Shown piece by piece: positions 17,987-27,094 of a DNA stretch of 64,000 nucleotides. A program made the position numbers and the translations under genes. The stretch is from contig NZ_JACGXN010000017.1 of the NCBI RefSeq assembly GCF_014138285.1, positions 26,107 through 90,106 of the forward strand, written 5' to 3'. This stretch comes from Phyllobacterium myrsinacearum. GTDB lineage: Bacteria > Pseudomonadota > Alphaproteobacteria > Rhizobiales > Rhizobiaceae. Each line of letters starts with the position of its first letter. Positions within the stretch are counted from its first letter, which is position 1. The notes beneath the pieces were generated by a model. The model searched no databases. It had not been told where the DNA came from and saw only the letters and a program-made list of their open reading frames with translations.

Positions 17987-18667
17987 ATGATGAAAAAAGC
18001 ACGCAGCACCCAGCGACGGGAGCAATCGCTCTCGACGGATCGAATCATTGAAGCGGCCATTGAGCTCTTGGACAAAAGCGGCGAAGGCGGACTGACGTTT
18101 CAGGCCCTGTCCAAACGGCTCGCCACGGGTCCTGGTGCAATCTATTGGCATATCGCCAACAAAAGCGAGCTTCTGACGGCCGCCTGCGATGCCATCGTTT
18201 CTCGTACGATGAACACCACATCTGTTGGCACAACGCCCGAGGCAACAATTCGCGCCGTTGCACTCGGCATGTTTGACGCAATCGACGCGCATCCGTGGGT
18301 GGGATCAGCTCTCACACGTGCGGCTGGGCAGTTGCCAATGGTGCGCATTTTCGAACGCCTCGGCCAGCAGGTTCGCGCCTTGGGCGTCCCAGACAACACA
18401 CAATGGACAGTCGTAGCTGCTTTATTGAACTACATCCTTGGCGTTGGCAGCCAGAATGCGGCCAACGCCCAGCTTGGTCTTGAGCAAGGCTTTGATCGAG
18501 CCAACTTTCTAGCAGAGGTATCAATCGTTTGGTCTCAGCTCGATCCGAATGAGTATCCGTTCACGCGAAGCGTAGCCACACAGTTGCCCACTCACGACGA
18601 CCGAATGGATTTTCTCGCAGGAGTTGATTTCATCCTCAGCGGGATAGCCTCATTGAGGCAATACTGA
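17987..18667 (+). CDS. TetR family regulator of the TetX-like monooxygenase
   Basis: About 226 residues. The frame is open from 17939, but that start lies inside operator 1. Starts at 17972, 17987 or 17990 are more sensible, and no ribosome site decides among them. The N-terminal HTH is IIEAAIELLDKSGEGGLTFQ, then GAIYWHIANKSELLTAA. The C-terminal half resembles the tetracycline-repressor C-terminal domain class. Its divergence from the FAD monooxygenase over tandem palindromes argues that it represses that gene and itself. Confidence 0.85.
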   Translation: MMKKARSTQRREQSLSTDRIIEAAIELLDKSGEGGLTFQALSKRLATGPGAIYWHIANKSELLTAACDAIVSRTMNTTSVGTTPEATIRAVALGMFDAIDAHPWVGSALTRAAGQLPMVRIFERLGQQVRALGVPDNTQWTVVAALLNYILGVGSQNAANAQLGLEQGFDRANFLAEVSIVWSQLDPNEYPFTRSVATQLPTHDDRMDFLAGVDFILSGIASLRQY

Positions 18668-18922
18668 CACGGCGCCATGCCAAGTGCGCACGCAGGATGC
18701 AGCCGATCAGAATCTTTATGTAAATGACGCTGAAGAGATCAAGTTGCTCACGTTGATATCTTGGCTCTAAAGTCTGGTTTAGGACTTAGAACCCCAAATA
18801 CTCGCTGCCTAAGTCTAACTGGCTTGTACTTATAATGTCCCATGCAAATTATTGCGACAGAACCTTACTCAGCATTCTCAACGTTCTATGGCCGCTATAG
18901 TGGCGGCCCTAGAACTGTAGTA

Positions 18923-19069
18923 TCAAGCGGCAGCTGCGTGGGCGAGTACCGCATCCTGTTCCGGGGTTCCACCGGAGACCCCGATCGCGCCGATCAGTCC
19001 GCCGTCATCGCCGAAGGTGACGCCGCCACGGCTACAATGATACCAACAACATTCATTTCCATTGGCAAT
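18923..19069 (-). pseudogene. GlcG/HbpS-family (DUF336) C-terminal remnant
   Basis: The minus strand reads GGVTFGDDGGLIGAIGVSGG followed by TPEQDAVLAHAAAA and stop, the hallmark end of the GlcG/HbpS haem-degrading/cofactor-binding family. Upstream of about 19035 the homology is lost, and a frame of only 48 codons is left. It sits just beyond the last gene of the deacetylase operon. Its orientation matches that operon, so it may once have been its final gene. Confidence 0.65.
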
Positions 19070-19165
19070 CATCGAAGTCGCACCGATGCGCGTCCTCTCG
19101 CATCGGTTGATGGTTCCGCCTCGTTGGTTTAAGTGCAGCTAGTAACTCGGGGATTTGGACAATTT

Positions 19166-19549
19166 TCACGCAAACGTTTTGCGATAAGAATCTTTTAGCG
19201 TGAGAAAATTACCTCGAAACTCGAACACGTCAATGCCCTCGAAGATTATAATCGATCCATCCGGCATGCGCCTTTCAAGCTCCCACAACGCAAAGCCGCG
19301 ATTCCCGCTGATAGAGCAGGCGCCGGGCTTGAACGATCCAGGCTCCAGCGACCGGAAAATGCGCGCCAGCTCGTCCTGGATGGCCTGCCTTCCCGCAAAG
19401 ATCGTGCCCGGTCCCGGTCCCGTCGACGCAGCATAGACCGCATCGTCGGTAAAATAGCCCATGCAGGCATCAAGGTCATGACGCCGCCAATCCTCGCCAA
19501 AACGGGCCAGCCGTTCGAGGCTCATGGCATCAGAAGAAGTCGAAGACAT
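19166..19549 (-). CDS. SnoaL-like (NTF2-fold) protein
   Basis: About 127 residues from the ATG at 19549 (an upstream ATG at 19579 is possible). The alpha+beta pattern RFGEDWRRHDLDACMGYFTD, then FAGRQAIQDELARIF, is typical of SnoaL-like NTF2-fold polyketide cyclase or ketosteroid-isomerase relatives. Residues for a specific reaction are not evident. It is the last gene of the leftward run with the deacetylase, 63 bases after it, and probably has an accessory isomerase or binding role. Confidence 0.75.
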   Translation of the reverse strand: MSSTSSDAMSLERLARFGEDWRRHDLDACMGYFTDDAVYAASTGPGPGTIFAGRQAIQDELARIFRSLEPGSFKPGACSISGNRGFALWELERRMPDGSIIIFEGIDVFEFRGNFLTLKDSYRKTFA

Positions 19550-19612
19550 TCCGTGCAACCCTTTCGTCTGTGGTATCACTCTGCTGTCTGATTGTCCGGG
19601 TGCATGTTTTCC

Positions 19613-20641
19613 TCAGCCATGACGGTGCAGGAAGCCGGTCAGGAAGGCTTCGAAATTGTGCTCAAGCTCAGGTGAATGGTATCCCCCCTCCTGCACGATC
19701 ACCGTCGGCAGGCGCATGGTACCAATGGCCTCACCCATGCGCGCGAAGCCGGTCCGATCCACGCGCATGCAGGCAAAGGGGTCATCTGTCGATGCATCGA
19801 GGCCAAGTGCGACAATCAACATCTCCGGAGCATAATGGCTGATCACGCCGAGCCCGCGTTCGACAGCGGCGCAGTAAACGGCAGTGTCACTCAGCAGCGG
19901 CACGGGCAGGTTCAAATTCGCCCCTTCGCCGGCGCCCCGCCCGCACTCATCAGCATAGCCAGCATAAAACGGATAGAGATCGGCGGGATCCCCATGCACC
20001 GAGACATGCAAGACATCGGACCGATCATAAAAGATTGCCTGTGTGCCGTTCCCGTGATGGACATCAATATCTATGATGGCAACGCGGTCCGTGCTTCCGC
20101 GTGCAACTTGCGCCGCGAGTGCCGTATTGTTGAGATAGCAAAAGCCGCCGGCCTTGTCGGCATAGGCATGGTGCCCAGGCGGGCGGCAGAGTGCATAGGC
20201 AGCTGGCGCACCATCAACGACACGCCTCGCTGCTTCAATCGCCGTCATCGCGCTCGCACGGCAGGCCGGCCACGTCCCTTCGACGATCACACAGCCAGCA
20301 TCGGCCTGGTAATAGCCCGCGCGTCCGTAGAAATTGCGCGGCAAGCGGTTCATGTAGACATTGGGATGCGCGCTGACACGCAGTTCCGGTCCCGTGTCCG
20401 GCATAGCCCGCCACTCGGCATAACCAGTGGCGAGGAAATCCAGATATCCGGTCTCATGCACGCTGTGCAGGATTTCATCACCCGCATCGGCAGGCACCGA
20501 AGTAGCAATGGACATCCTGTGCAGCGCATTCTGGAATGACACAATGCGGTCCGCTTGTTCCAGATTTGGACGCAGGACCCCTCCTGCCAGCCGCGTCAGC
20601 GGCTGGTGCAATTCTTGACGTGGATCATAGATTGCCAGCAT
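19613..20641 (-). CDS. Histone deacetylase-family / acetylpolyamine amidohydrolase-like enzyme
   Basis: 342 residues, the length of bacterial acetylpolyamine amidohydrolases. RPPGHHA gives the paired catalytic His, IDIDVHHGNGTQAIF gives Zn ligands Asp and His, and LGLDASTDDPF gives the second Zn Asp. QEGGY provides the transition-state Tyr. The family removes acyl groups from amines such as N-acetylputrescine or acetyl-lysine. Its place beside a putrescine/spermidine-type importer and a class III aminotransferase argues for a small acylated amine rather than a protein substrate. No signal peptide, so cytoplasmic. Confidence 0.85.
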   Translation of the reverse strand: MLAIYDPRQELHQPLTRLAGGVLRPNLEQADRIVSFQNALHRMSIATSVPADAGDEILHSVHETGYLDFLATGYAEWRAMPDTGPELRVSAHPNVYMNRLPRNFYGRAGYYQADAGCVIVEGTWPACRASAMTAIEAARRVVDGAPAAYALCRPPGHHAYADKAGGFCYLNNTALAAQVARGSTDRVAIIDIDVHHGNGTQAIFYDRSDVLHVSVHGDPADLYPFYAGYADECGRGAGEGANLNLPVPLLSDTAVYCAAVERGLGVISHYAPEMLIVALGLDASTDDPFACMRVDRTGFARMGEAIGTMRLPTVIVQEGGYHSPELEHNFEAFLTGFLHRHG

Positions 20642-20707
20642 TTATCACACCCCTGATCTTTGCATCATTCCGCTGCGGGCGCTCATGTGTGCGGACCCGC
20701 CACTCCA

Positions 20708-21553
20708 TCACTTCGGCAAGCCGTTTGCCCAGGTCGCGATGGCGTCGGCGACGGCAGCCGGCTGCTCCGGAAACAAGGCATGCGACGCATTGGCAATGGT
20801 GATGGTCGTCACCCGGTCACCGAATTGCTGGCGCAATTCACCCCAGCGGTCGCGCGGCTTGAACGGATCTTCCTCAGGAATGACTTCAAGAATCGGCGCG
20901 CTGCCCGCCGCCCACCAGATCGTCCGCGGAACCGGGTTTTCGGATTGCATCTTGATAACTTGGGGATACCATCCCTGCAGCCACAGGGTGGCATCATGCC
21001 CCTTGGCAAAGAAAGCACCCTTCAAGGCTGCCAGCCGCATATCATCGGACAGGGAAGGTGTGGAGGCATAATCCGGCGCCCACCAGACCAGCGGATTTCT
21101 TTCTGCGGTATCGCTGGCAGCACCCGCTGCAATCGTAACGCCCCGAACCCGCTCGGGGTACTGGGTGGCAACCATGCGGGCGATGAAATGGCCATAGGCA
21201 TGGCCGACGACAACGGCCCGGCCATCACCCAGGGCATCGATGACATTGGCCGTGTCCCGGGCAAAATCGTAGAGGCTCACGCCTTCCATCGGGCCCTTGG
21301 ATTGTCCCACGCCCCTTGGCTGCGGCCGCAGCACTTTAAACCCCGCTTTGGCCAAGTGCTCCGCCGCCGCATCATAATCCTCATAGCCATCACGCCCCGT
21401 CGACGGCAGGATGACGATTGCCGGGCCGCTTCCGTCAACGATGGTTTCAATTTCGGTATTGCCCTTTTTGACGATCTCAACCTGCCTGGCAGCAGCCGGA
21501 AAACCGGCACCAAGCATCAAGACCAGGCATAAAGACAGCTTTCGAACACCCAT
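20708..21553 (-). CDS. Exported alpha/beta hydrolase
   Basis: 281 residues from the ATG at 21553, which has GGAAGGAAAG upstream and opens a signal peptide (LSLCLVLMLGAGFPAAARQ). The frame continues further upstream but reads as a shadow of the aminotransferase. The nucleophile elbow in a typical hydrolase is GxSxG; here it reads VVGHAYGHF, so Ser is replaced by Ala while the fold (IVILPSTGRDG oxyanion region, C-terminal IANASHALFPEQP His) is kept. That substitution could mean a non-hydrolytic or altered enzyme. Part of the deacetylase/aminotransferase operon. Confidence 0.75.
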   Translation of the reverse strand: MGVRKLSLCLVLMLGAGFPAAARQVEIVKKGNTEIETIVDGSGPAIVILPSTGRDGYEDYDAAAEHLAKAGFKVLRPQPRGVGQSKGPMEGVSLYDFARDTANVIDALGDGRAVVVGHAYGHFIARMVATQYPERVRGVTIAAGAASDTAERNPLVWWAPDYASTPSLSDDMRLAALKGAFFAKGHDATLWLQGWYPQVIKMQSENPVPRTIWWAAGSAPILEVIPEEDPFKPRDRWGELRQQFGDRVTTITIANASHALFPEQPAAVADAIATWANGLPK

Positions 21554-21630
21554 GCTCTTTCCTTCCCCTGTTTTATGACAATCAAGACTTTGCGACACCG
21601 CCGGACACGAAGCTGCCCGGGACAAACATG

Positions 21631-23016
21631 TCAGCCGCAGCTTGTTCCGCCCGACGCGCTGTAGGCGTCGAGTGATGCGTCGAGCGCCTGCGTGAAGCGG
21701 GCAACGATTTCGTCGATCTGCTCCTCCGTGCAGATCAGTGGCGGTGCCAAGGCGATGCCAGTACCCAGCGACCGGCAGACAAGCCCTCTTTCGAACGCCC
21801 GGTTCTGGACACCCAGACCAAACTGCATGTCCGGCGCAAAGGCCTCCTTGCTCTGCTTGTCCCGCACAAGCTCGACGGCCCACATCAGCCCTACTCCGCG
21901 TATTTCGCCAATCAGCGGGTGATCGGCCAACGGCGCCATTGCCGCCTGCATCCGCGCGGCCAGTGCCGGGACATTATCGATGATCCCGTCCTCTTCATAA
22001 ATGCGCAGCGCCTCGACACCGACGGCACAGGCAACGGGGTGCGCGCCATAGGTATAGCCGTGGCCGAAGACGCCGATCTTCTCGCTTTGCGCCCGCATCC
22101 CCTGATAGACCCGCTCGGATATCAGCAGTGCCGAGAGCGGCATATAGGCCGCGGTCAGCGCCTTGGCACAGGTCACGATATCGGGTTTCATGTCATAGGT
22201 CTGGCTTCCCCACCAGTTTCCGGTACGGCCAAAGCCGGTGATGACTTCATCTGCAACCAGAAGAACGTCGTGCTTACGCAAAACGGCCTGGATTTTCTCG
22301 AAATAACCGGCGGGCGGCACGATCACCCCACCGGTCCCCATCACGGGCTCGGCAAAAAAGGCGCCGACCGTTTCCGGTCCTTCGGCAAGGATCAGCTGAT
22401 CCAGCTCTTCAGCAAGCCGGGTTGAAAATGCCTCTTCCGTCTCCCCGGGCTGGCCTTCCCTATAGAAATGCGGACAGGTGACGTGCAGGAAACCCTCCAG
22501 CGGCAGGTTGAAATCCCGATGAAGGTGTGGAAGGCCGGTCAAGCTTGCCGATGCAATTGACGTCCCGTGATAGCTGCGATAGCGCGCGATGATCTTGCGC
22601 TTCTGTGTCTGGCCCATGGCATGGAAATAGTACCATACGAGCTTGATGGCCGTATCGTTGGCTTCCGAGCCGGAGCTCTGGAACAAAACCTTTGACATCG
22701 GCACCGGCGCGACCTTGAGAAGGCGCTCGGCCAGTTCAATGGCAGGCTCCGTCGAACGATGGGCAAAATTCTGGTAATAGGGCAGCGTATTGAGCTGTCT
22801 GGTCGCAACATCGGCGAGCCGTTTCTCGCTCATGCCCAGTGCCGCGCACCACAGGCCCGACATGCCTTCCAGATATTGTTTGCCGTCGTCATCATACACA
22901 TAGGCACCCTCCCCGCGCATCATGATCGTCGGCCCCAGCGTCTCATGCAGCGCCAGATTTGTTTGCGGATGGATATGCGTGCTGATGTCGCGCATTCGTA
23001 GCGAGTTATAGGTCAC
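21631..23016 (-). CDS. Class III PLP-dependent aminotransferase (omega-amino acid/amine type)
   Basis: 461 residues. The GTG start at 23016 is preceded by AAAGGA. PLP motifs are SSGSEANDTAIKLV (phosphate binding), YHGTSIAS, LLVADEVITGFGRTG (the Asp contacting the pyridine N), and VTCAKALTAAYMPLSAL with the Schiff-base Lys. The class includes putrescine, beta-alanine and omega-amine:pyruvate transaminases. In this context it probably deaminates the amine released by the deacetylase to an aldehyde, feeding the aldehyde dehydrogenase encoded at 34063. Confidence 0.9.
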   Translation of the reverse strand: MTYNSLRMRDISTHIHPQTNLALHETLGPTIMMRGEGAYVYDDDGKQYLEGMSGLWCAALGMSEKRLADVATRQLNTLPYYQNFAHRSTEPAIELAERLLKVAPVPMSKVLFQSSGSEANDTAIKLVWYYFHAMGQTQKRKIIARYRSYHGTSIASASLTGLPHLHRDFNLPLEGFLHVTCPHFYREGQPGETEEAFSTRLAEELDQLILAEGPETVGAFFAEPVMGTGGVIVPPAGYFEKIQAVLRKHDVLLVADEVITGFGRTGNWWGSQTYDMKPDIVTCAKALTAAYMPLSALLISERVYQGMRAQSEKIGVFGHGYTYGAHPVACAVGVEALRIYEEDGIIDNVPALAARMQAAMAPLADHPLIGEIRGVGLMWAVELVRDKQSKEAFAPDMQFGLGVQNRAFERGLVCRSLGTGIALAPPLICTEEQIDEIVARFTQALDASLDAYSASGGTSCG

Positions 23017-23055
23017 GGTTTCTTTCCTTTTTGCTCAAGCGCATCTTGCGGATGT

Positions 23056-23883
23056 TTAGTCTGGCGAAGGGCCGGAACGGCCGCGCCGTTGGATGAATTG
23101 GCCGGCAACCAGGACCACAATCGACAAAACAACGAGTAGGGACGAAATGGCTGCGACCGTCGGATCAACCTGATCACGTATATTGGCGAACATTCGTTTG
23201 GTCAGAGTGGAGTTTGCGCCGCTCGACACAAAGATGGAGACCACCACCTCATCGAAGGAGGTCACAAAGGCGAACAGCATACCCGACAGGACTGAAATAC
23301 GGATCTGCGGAAGCGTCACGGTTAGAAAGGCGCGAACCGGCGAGGCTCCAAGTCCCCGGGCGGCACGTTCCAAATTCATGTCAAAGCCGGAAAGCCCATT
23401 CCCGACAGCGATCATGACGAAAGGAATAGCCAGCGTTGTGTGTGCCAGTACAAGACCGGCAATCGTATTGTTGAGACCAAGCCTGGCGTAAACGAAGAAG
23501 ACACCGATCGCCACGAAGATCAGCGGAACCATCATGGGCAGCACCAGCATGCCGCGGACGATGGGTTTGAACACGTTTGTCGACTTGTGCAGTCCGTAAC
23601 TTGCAAGTGTGCCCAGAATGGTTGCCAAAATGGTTGTCACGGCGCCGACCTTCAGCGACACCCATGTCGACTGGCGCCACTCCGACGAGAAGAAATAAGC
23701 CTCGTACCAACGGAGACTCCAGACCCGCGGCGGGAACTCCAGATATTGCGAATCCGAAAATGACATGGGCACAACGATCAAGCATGGGATGATGAGAAAG
23801 GCGATAACCAGTCCGACGAGACCATAGAGCCACAATCGCTGAAGGTGCGTGATCTGTGTTGAGGTGGCGGGACGACGCAACAT
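23056..23883 (-). CDS. ABC transporter permease, PotC type
   Basis: 275 residues from the ATG at 23883, which overlaps the stop of the upstream permease (TGATG). There are six predicted membrane spans, the first being GLVGLVIAFLIIPCLIVVPM. The cytoplasmic EAA loop is LERAARGLGASPVRAFLTVT. It pairs with the PotB-type permease; the family imports polyamines or similar cationic solutes. Confidence 0.9.
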   Translation of the reverse strand: MLRRPATSTQITHLQRLWLYGLVGLVIAFLIIPCLIVVPMSFSDSQYLEFPPRVWSLRWYEAYFFSSEWRQSTWVSLKVGAVTTILATILGTLASYGLHKSTNVFKPIVRGMLVLPMMVPLIFVAIGVFFVYARLGLNNTIAGLVLAHTTLAIPFVMIAVGNGLSGFDMNLERAARGLGASPVRAFLTVTLPQIRISVLSGMLFAFVTSFDEVVVSIFVSSGANSTLTKRMFANIRDQVDPTVAAISSLLVVLSIVVLVAGQFIQRRGRSGPSPD

Positions 23884-24785
23884 CAGCGCTTGCCTCCCCA
23901 TGCGTCCGGTACGCGCATGAAACGGTTCACGCCCCAAAGAATTCCCCCTGTCACGACCAGCAGAACCACGCTCAATGCGCTCGCCGCTCCCCAATTGGCA
24001 AATTTGGCCACCATGTCGGCGATCTGGGTCGACCACATGGCCACACGTCCCCCGCCAAGCAGGGCGGGCGTCAGATAAAAGCCAAGGCACAGGACAAAGG
24101 TCAGGGCGATACCGGCAGAAAGACCGGACAGGGATAGGGGTAGAAAGACCTGCCGGAACGCCTGCGCCGGTGAAGCGCCGCAATTGGCTGCGGCACGCAA
24201 CAGAACCGGATCAATCGCTTTCATCGAGGCGTAAAGCGGCAAGATGAGGAACGGAAGCATGACATGCACCATCCCGATCACGGTTCCCGTCATATTGTGT
24301 ACCAGCGGCAAAGGCTCGCTGATAAGACCGCTTGATAGCAGCCATTGATTGATGATGCCTTGCCGTTGAAGCAGAACGAGCCAGGCGTAGGTACGCACCA
24401 GAACCGACGTCCAGAACGGCAAGATTACAAAGACCATCAGTATCTGGGTTGCGCGCTGCGGCAGTTGCGACAAAAGATAGGCAACGGGATAGCCAAGCAG
24501 GACGCAGATGGCTGTGACCAATCCAGCAACCTTGAACGTGGTGAGAAAGCTATCAACATAAGCAGGGCGCAGCAGCCGCACATAGTTTTCCGTCGACAGG
24601 TTCCCGGCAGCATCAAATAAGGAAAGCCAAGCCAGCCAGCTGAACGGAATGATCAGGACCGCCGCCACCAGCATCGCAGCAGGCAGCGATAGCCCGATAA
24701 AAGAGATGCCCTGCAGGTTGCGGGAGCGCTGGAGCAGAGAATTGTTGAGAACGACCGGTTCGGTCTCTTGCACCATGACGGTCAT
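23883..24785 (-). CDS. ABC transporter permease, PotB type
   Basis: 300 residues starting at 24785, where ATGA overlaps the stop of the ATPase gene. It has six spans (for instance LPAAMLVAAVLIIPFSWLAW) and an EAA loop around LRAAANCGASPAQAFRQVFL. It is the partner of the PotC-type permease that follows. Confidence 0.9.
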   Translation of the reverse strand: MTVMVQETEPVVLNNSLLQRSRNLQGISFIGLSLPAAMLVAAVLIIPFSWLAWLSLFDAAGNLSTENYVRLLRPAYVDSFLTTFKVAGLVTAICVLLGYPVAYLLSQLPQRATQILMVFVILPFWTSVLVRTYAWLVLLQRQGIINQWLLSSGLISEPLPLVHNMTGTVIGMVHVMLPFLILPLYASMKAIDPVLLRAAANCGASPAQAFRQVFLPLSLSGLSAGIALTFVLCLGFYLTPALLGGGRVAMWSTQIADMVAKFANWGAASALSVVLLVVTGGILWGVNRFMRVPDAWGGKR

Positions 24786-25843
24786 TGGACCGCATCTCCA
24801 ACAACAACGCTGGCTTCAGGCGTCAGCCATAGCTCGATCTCCTGGCCAGGCACGGGCAGTTCCTTTCCTTCCAACCCCGTGTGGCGGATGGAAATTTCGT
24901 GGTTACCCGCCAGGCTGACCGATATGAGATGACTGTCGCCGCGATAGACAATGTCCATGATCTTGCCGGCGATCCGGTTGTCGCGTTGCGCGTTACCGGC
25001 CCAGCGCAACCGCTCCGGGCGCACGATCAGCCAGCCATTGACATCGCAATAGGGCTGGGAAGCAAGGCGCAAGGACCTGTTGCCCAGATGATAACTGTTG
25101 TCGCGCCATTCGACCGGCAGGAAGCGCGTTTCACCCATGAAGCCGGCCACAAATTTGCAGTTGGGATGATCATAGATGTTCTGCGGTGTATCGAGCTGGA
25201 CGACCCTGCCCCGGTCAAGCACCGCGATACGATCCGACATGGTCAGTGCCTCCTGCTGATCGTGCGTCACGTAGACCGTCGTCATCCCCAGACGATTATG
25301 CAGCCGCTTCAATTCCATCTGCATATGCTCGCGCAGATTCTTGTCCAGGGCCGAAAGCGGCTCGTCCATGAGCAGTATCTTGGGTTCAAACACGATAGCA
25401 CGCGCCAAGGCCACCCGCTGGCGCTGACCACCTGACAGTTCCCCAATGCGCCGTGCCTCCAGCTTGTCCATATGGACGGTTTCAAGCGCACCCATGACAC
25501 GGTTGCGGATCGATTCCCGGTCTATCCCACGCAGTTTGAGCGGATAGGCGACGTTGTCGAAAACATCCATGTGGGGGAATAGGGCATAGTTTTGAAACAC
25601 CATGCCAAGGTCACGTTTGTGCGGCGGCCGGGTAATGAATTCCACGTCATCCACCATCAGACTGCCGCTATCGGGCCGCTCAAAACCGGCTATCACGTTG
25701 AGCAGCGTGGTTTTGCCCGAACCTGACGGCCCCAGAAGGGTAAGGAACTCCCCCGGGTAAATATCCAGTGAAATTCCATCGAGCGCCTTGAACGCCCCAT
25801 AGGCCTTGTGAACGTGGCGAATGGAAACCTTACCTGCACCCAT
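24782..25843 (-). CDS. ABC transporter ATPase, PotA type
   Basis: 353 residues. Walker A is LGPSGSGKTT near residue 37, the signature is LSGGQRQRVAL, Walker B is ILLMDEPLSALD, and the switch His is VTHDQQEA. The last ~100 residues form the TOBE domain typical of PotA/MalK-like ATPases. It energises uptake by the two permeases. The tight junctions (26 bases from the SBP, four-base overlap with the permease) show operon structure. Confidence 0.9.
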   Translation of the reverse strand: MGAGKVSIRHVHKAYGAFKALDGISLDIYPGEFLTLLGPSGSGKTTLLNVIAGFERPDSGSLMVDDVEFITRPPHKRDLGMVFQNYALFPHMDVFDNVAYPLKLRGIDRESIRNRVMGALETVHMDKLEARRIGELSGGQRQRVALARAIVFEPKILLMDEPLSALDKNLREHMQMELKRLHNRLGMTTVYVTHDQQEALTMSDRIAVLDRGRVVQLDTPQNIYDHPNCKFVAGFMGETRFLPVEWRDNSYHLGNRSLRLASQPYCDVNGWLIVRPERLRWAGNAQRDNRIAGKIMDIVYRGDSHLISVSLAGNHEISIRHTGLEGKELPVPGQEIELWLTPEASVVVGDAVQ

Positions 25844-25869
25844 GATGCCCTCCCGAAGTCATTTGTTCG

Positions 25870-26916
25870 TCAGTTTGCCATCAAGAGACTATAGTCTTCA
25901 CGCACCAGATTGGTATTATCCCGCCACCAGTTTGCATCGAGAAACACCTGCTTCTTGAGGTTCTCGGGGGACATGTTGGAGCGCGCCAGCACCTCCTGTG
26001 AGAATTTTCCGACCTGGAAAGCCAGACTGTTGGTCGGACCGTAATAGGGCATCATTTCCGGAATGCGGGCCTGAATTTCAGGCGAAACCACACCCGCAAC
26101 CAATGTCTGTGCCGCCTTGACATGCGGCGCGCCTTTGAGGATGGCCAGGCAGCCATAACCCAAAATAGCATCCTGATACGTGTAGGAAACGGGCGCTCCA
26201 TCGGCAATCACACTGGCAACGCGGCTGCCCCAGATCGCCATCATGTCCACCTCTCCATCCTTGATCAACTGCGAAGACTGAGCACCCGACGACCACCATA
26301 CCGCGACCTTGCTCTTGATCTTATCGAGCGAGCGGAAGGCCCGCTTGCTGTCGAGAGGATAAAGCTCGTCCTTCGGCACACCGTCGGCCATCAGAGCCAC
26401 CTCAAGCATTTCCTGCGGATAGGTGCTCAATGCACGGCGGCCCGGAAATTTTTCCGTGTCCCACAAATCCTTCCAGCTTTGCGGCGCCTTGTCCTTGTAA
26501 ACATCAGTGCGCCACGCCAGGACGACCGAATAAGAATTGGTGGCAATCCAGTGCTCGCCATATCCCCGCTTGTCGAAGCCGTCGGTGTTGATGACGTTGT
26601 AATCCAGGGGCTCAAACAGGCCCTCCTTGCCGCCGACCGCGCAATCATCGGATCCCAGATGGACCAGATCCCAGGTCGGTGAACCCGACTGAACCTGTAC
26701 ACGCACGGCTGCCAGCCCGTCATGGGTTTCCTCCGCGATGGAAAGCCCGGCCTTGTCGGCCGCCGGTTGCCACAACGTGGCGCGAAGATCCTTTTGCAGA
26801 TTGCCGCCGAAGCCGGCGATGGTCACGGTTTCGTTCGCGGCAAAAGATCCTGACGCCATTGCCAGACCAGCAGCACCAATCAACAAACCTGATAATGTAA
26901 TACGTCCGATTTGCAT
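25870..26916 (-). CDS. Extracellular solute-binding protein, PotD type
   Basis: 348 residues with a signal peptide (ITLSGLLIGAAGLAMASGSF, cleaved near AA/NE). TVTIAGFGGNLQKDL opens the mature domain, and SPTWDLVHLGSDDC corresponds to the hinge region of PotD-like proteins. It captures the solute in the periplasm. The ligand is unknown; polyamine-like or opine-like compounds are usual for this family. First gene of the leftward operon, facing the MarR gene across an intergenic region with repeated operator-like sequences. Confidence 0.9.
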   Translation of the reverse strand: MQIGRITLSGLLIGAAGLAMASGSFAANETVTIAGFGGNLQKDLRATLWQPAADKAGLSIAEETHDGLAAVRVQVQSGSPTWDLVHLGSDDCAVGGKEGLFEPLDYNVINTDGFDKRGYGEHWIATNSYSVVLAWRTDVYKDKAPQSWKDLWDTEKFPGRRALSTYPQEMLEVALMADGVPKDELYPLDSKRAFRSLDKIKSKVAVWWSSGAQSSQLIKDGEVDMMAIWGSRVASVIADGAPVSYTYQDAILGYGCLAILKGAPHVKAAQTLVAGVVSPEIQARIPEMMPYYGPTNSLAFQVGKFSQEVLARSNMSPENLKKQVFLDANWWRDNTNLVREDYSLLMAN

Positions 26917-27027
26917 TGCTCGTTCTCCCGTTTGAGCTGACTGCTTCTCACGTCGCCTGCTTCCCCTGCAGGATCATCGACACTGTCGACAAATGTTTCA
27001 TATCGTGGCAATCTAGTTGATGAAATT

Positions 27028-27056
27028 AACTATCTAGTTTACATTGTCAACTAGTT
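27028..27056. promoter_or_regulatory. Probable MarR operators (AACTATCTAGTT and AACTAGTT)
   Basis: AACTATCTAGTT (27028-27039) has 5-bp arms around two bases and AACTAGTT (27049-27056) is self-complementary, 19 bp centre to centre. They lie between the divergent PotD-type and MarR genes. A related motif, TGAACTATATGGTTCA, follows the MarR gene. Confidence 0.6.
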
Positions 27057-27094
27057 TTTTGACACGTAAATCCAATGCATTTCACGGAGACTGA

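Noticed and set aside
18842..19132. 96-codon plus-strand frame as a gene
   Set aside because: The opposite strand carries a clear GlcG/HbpS C-terminal fragment, so this frame is its shadow.
23056..24183. Longer start (24183) for the PotC-type permease
   Set aside because: The extra 100 residues are a shadow of the PotB-type gene. The start at 23883 gives the normal family length and overlaps the upstream stop.
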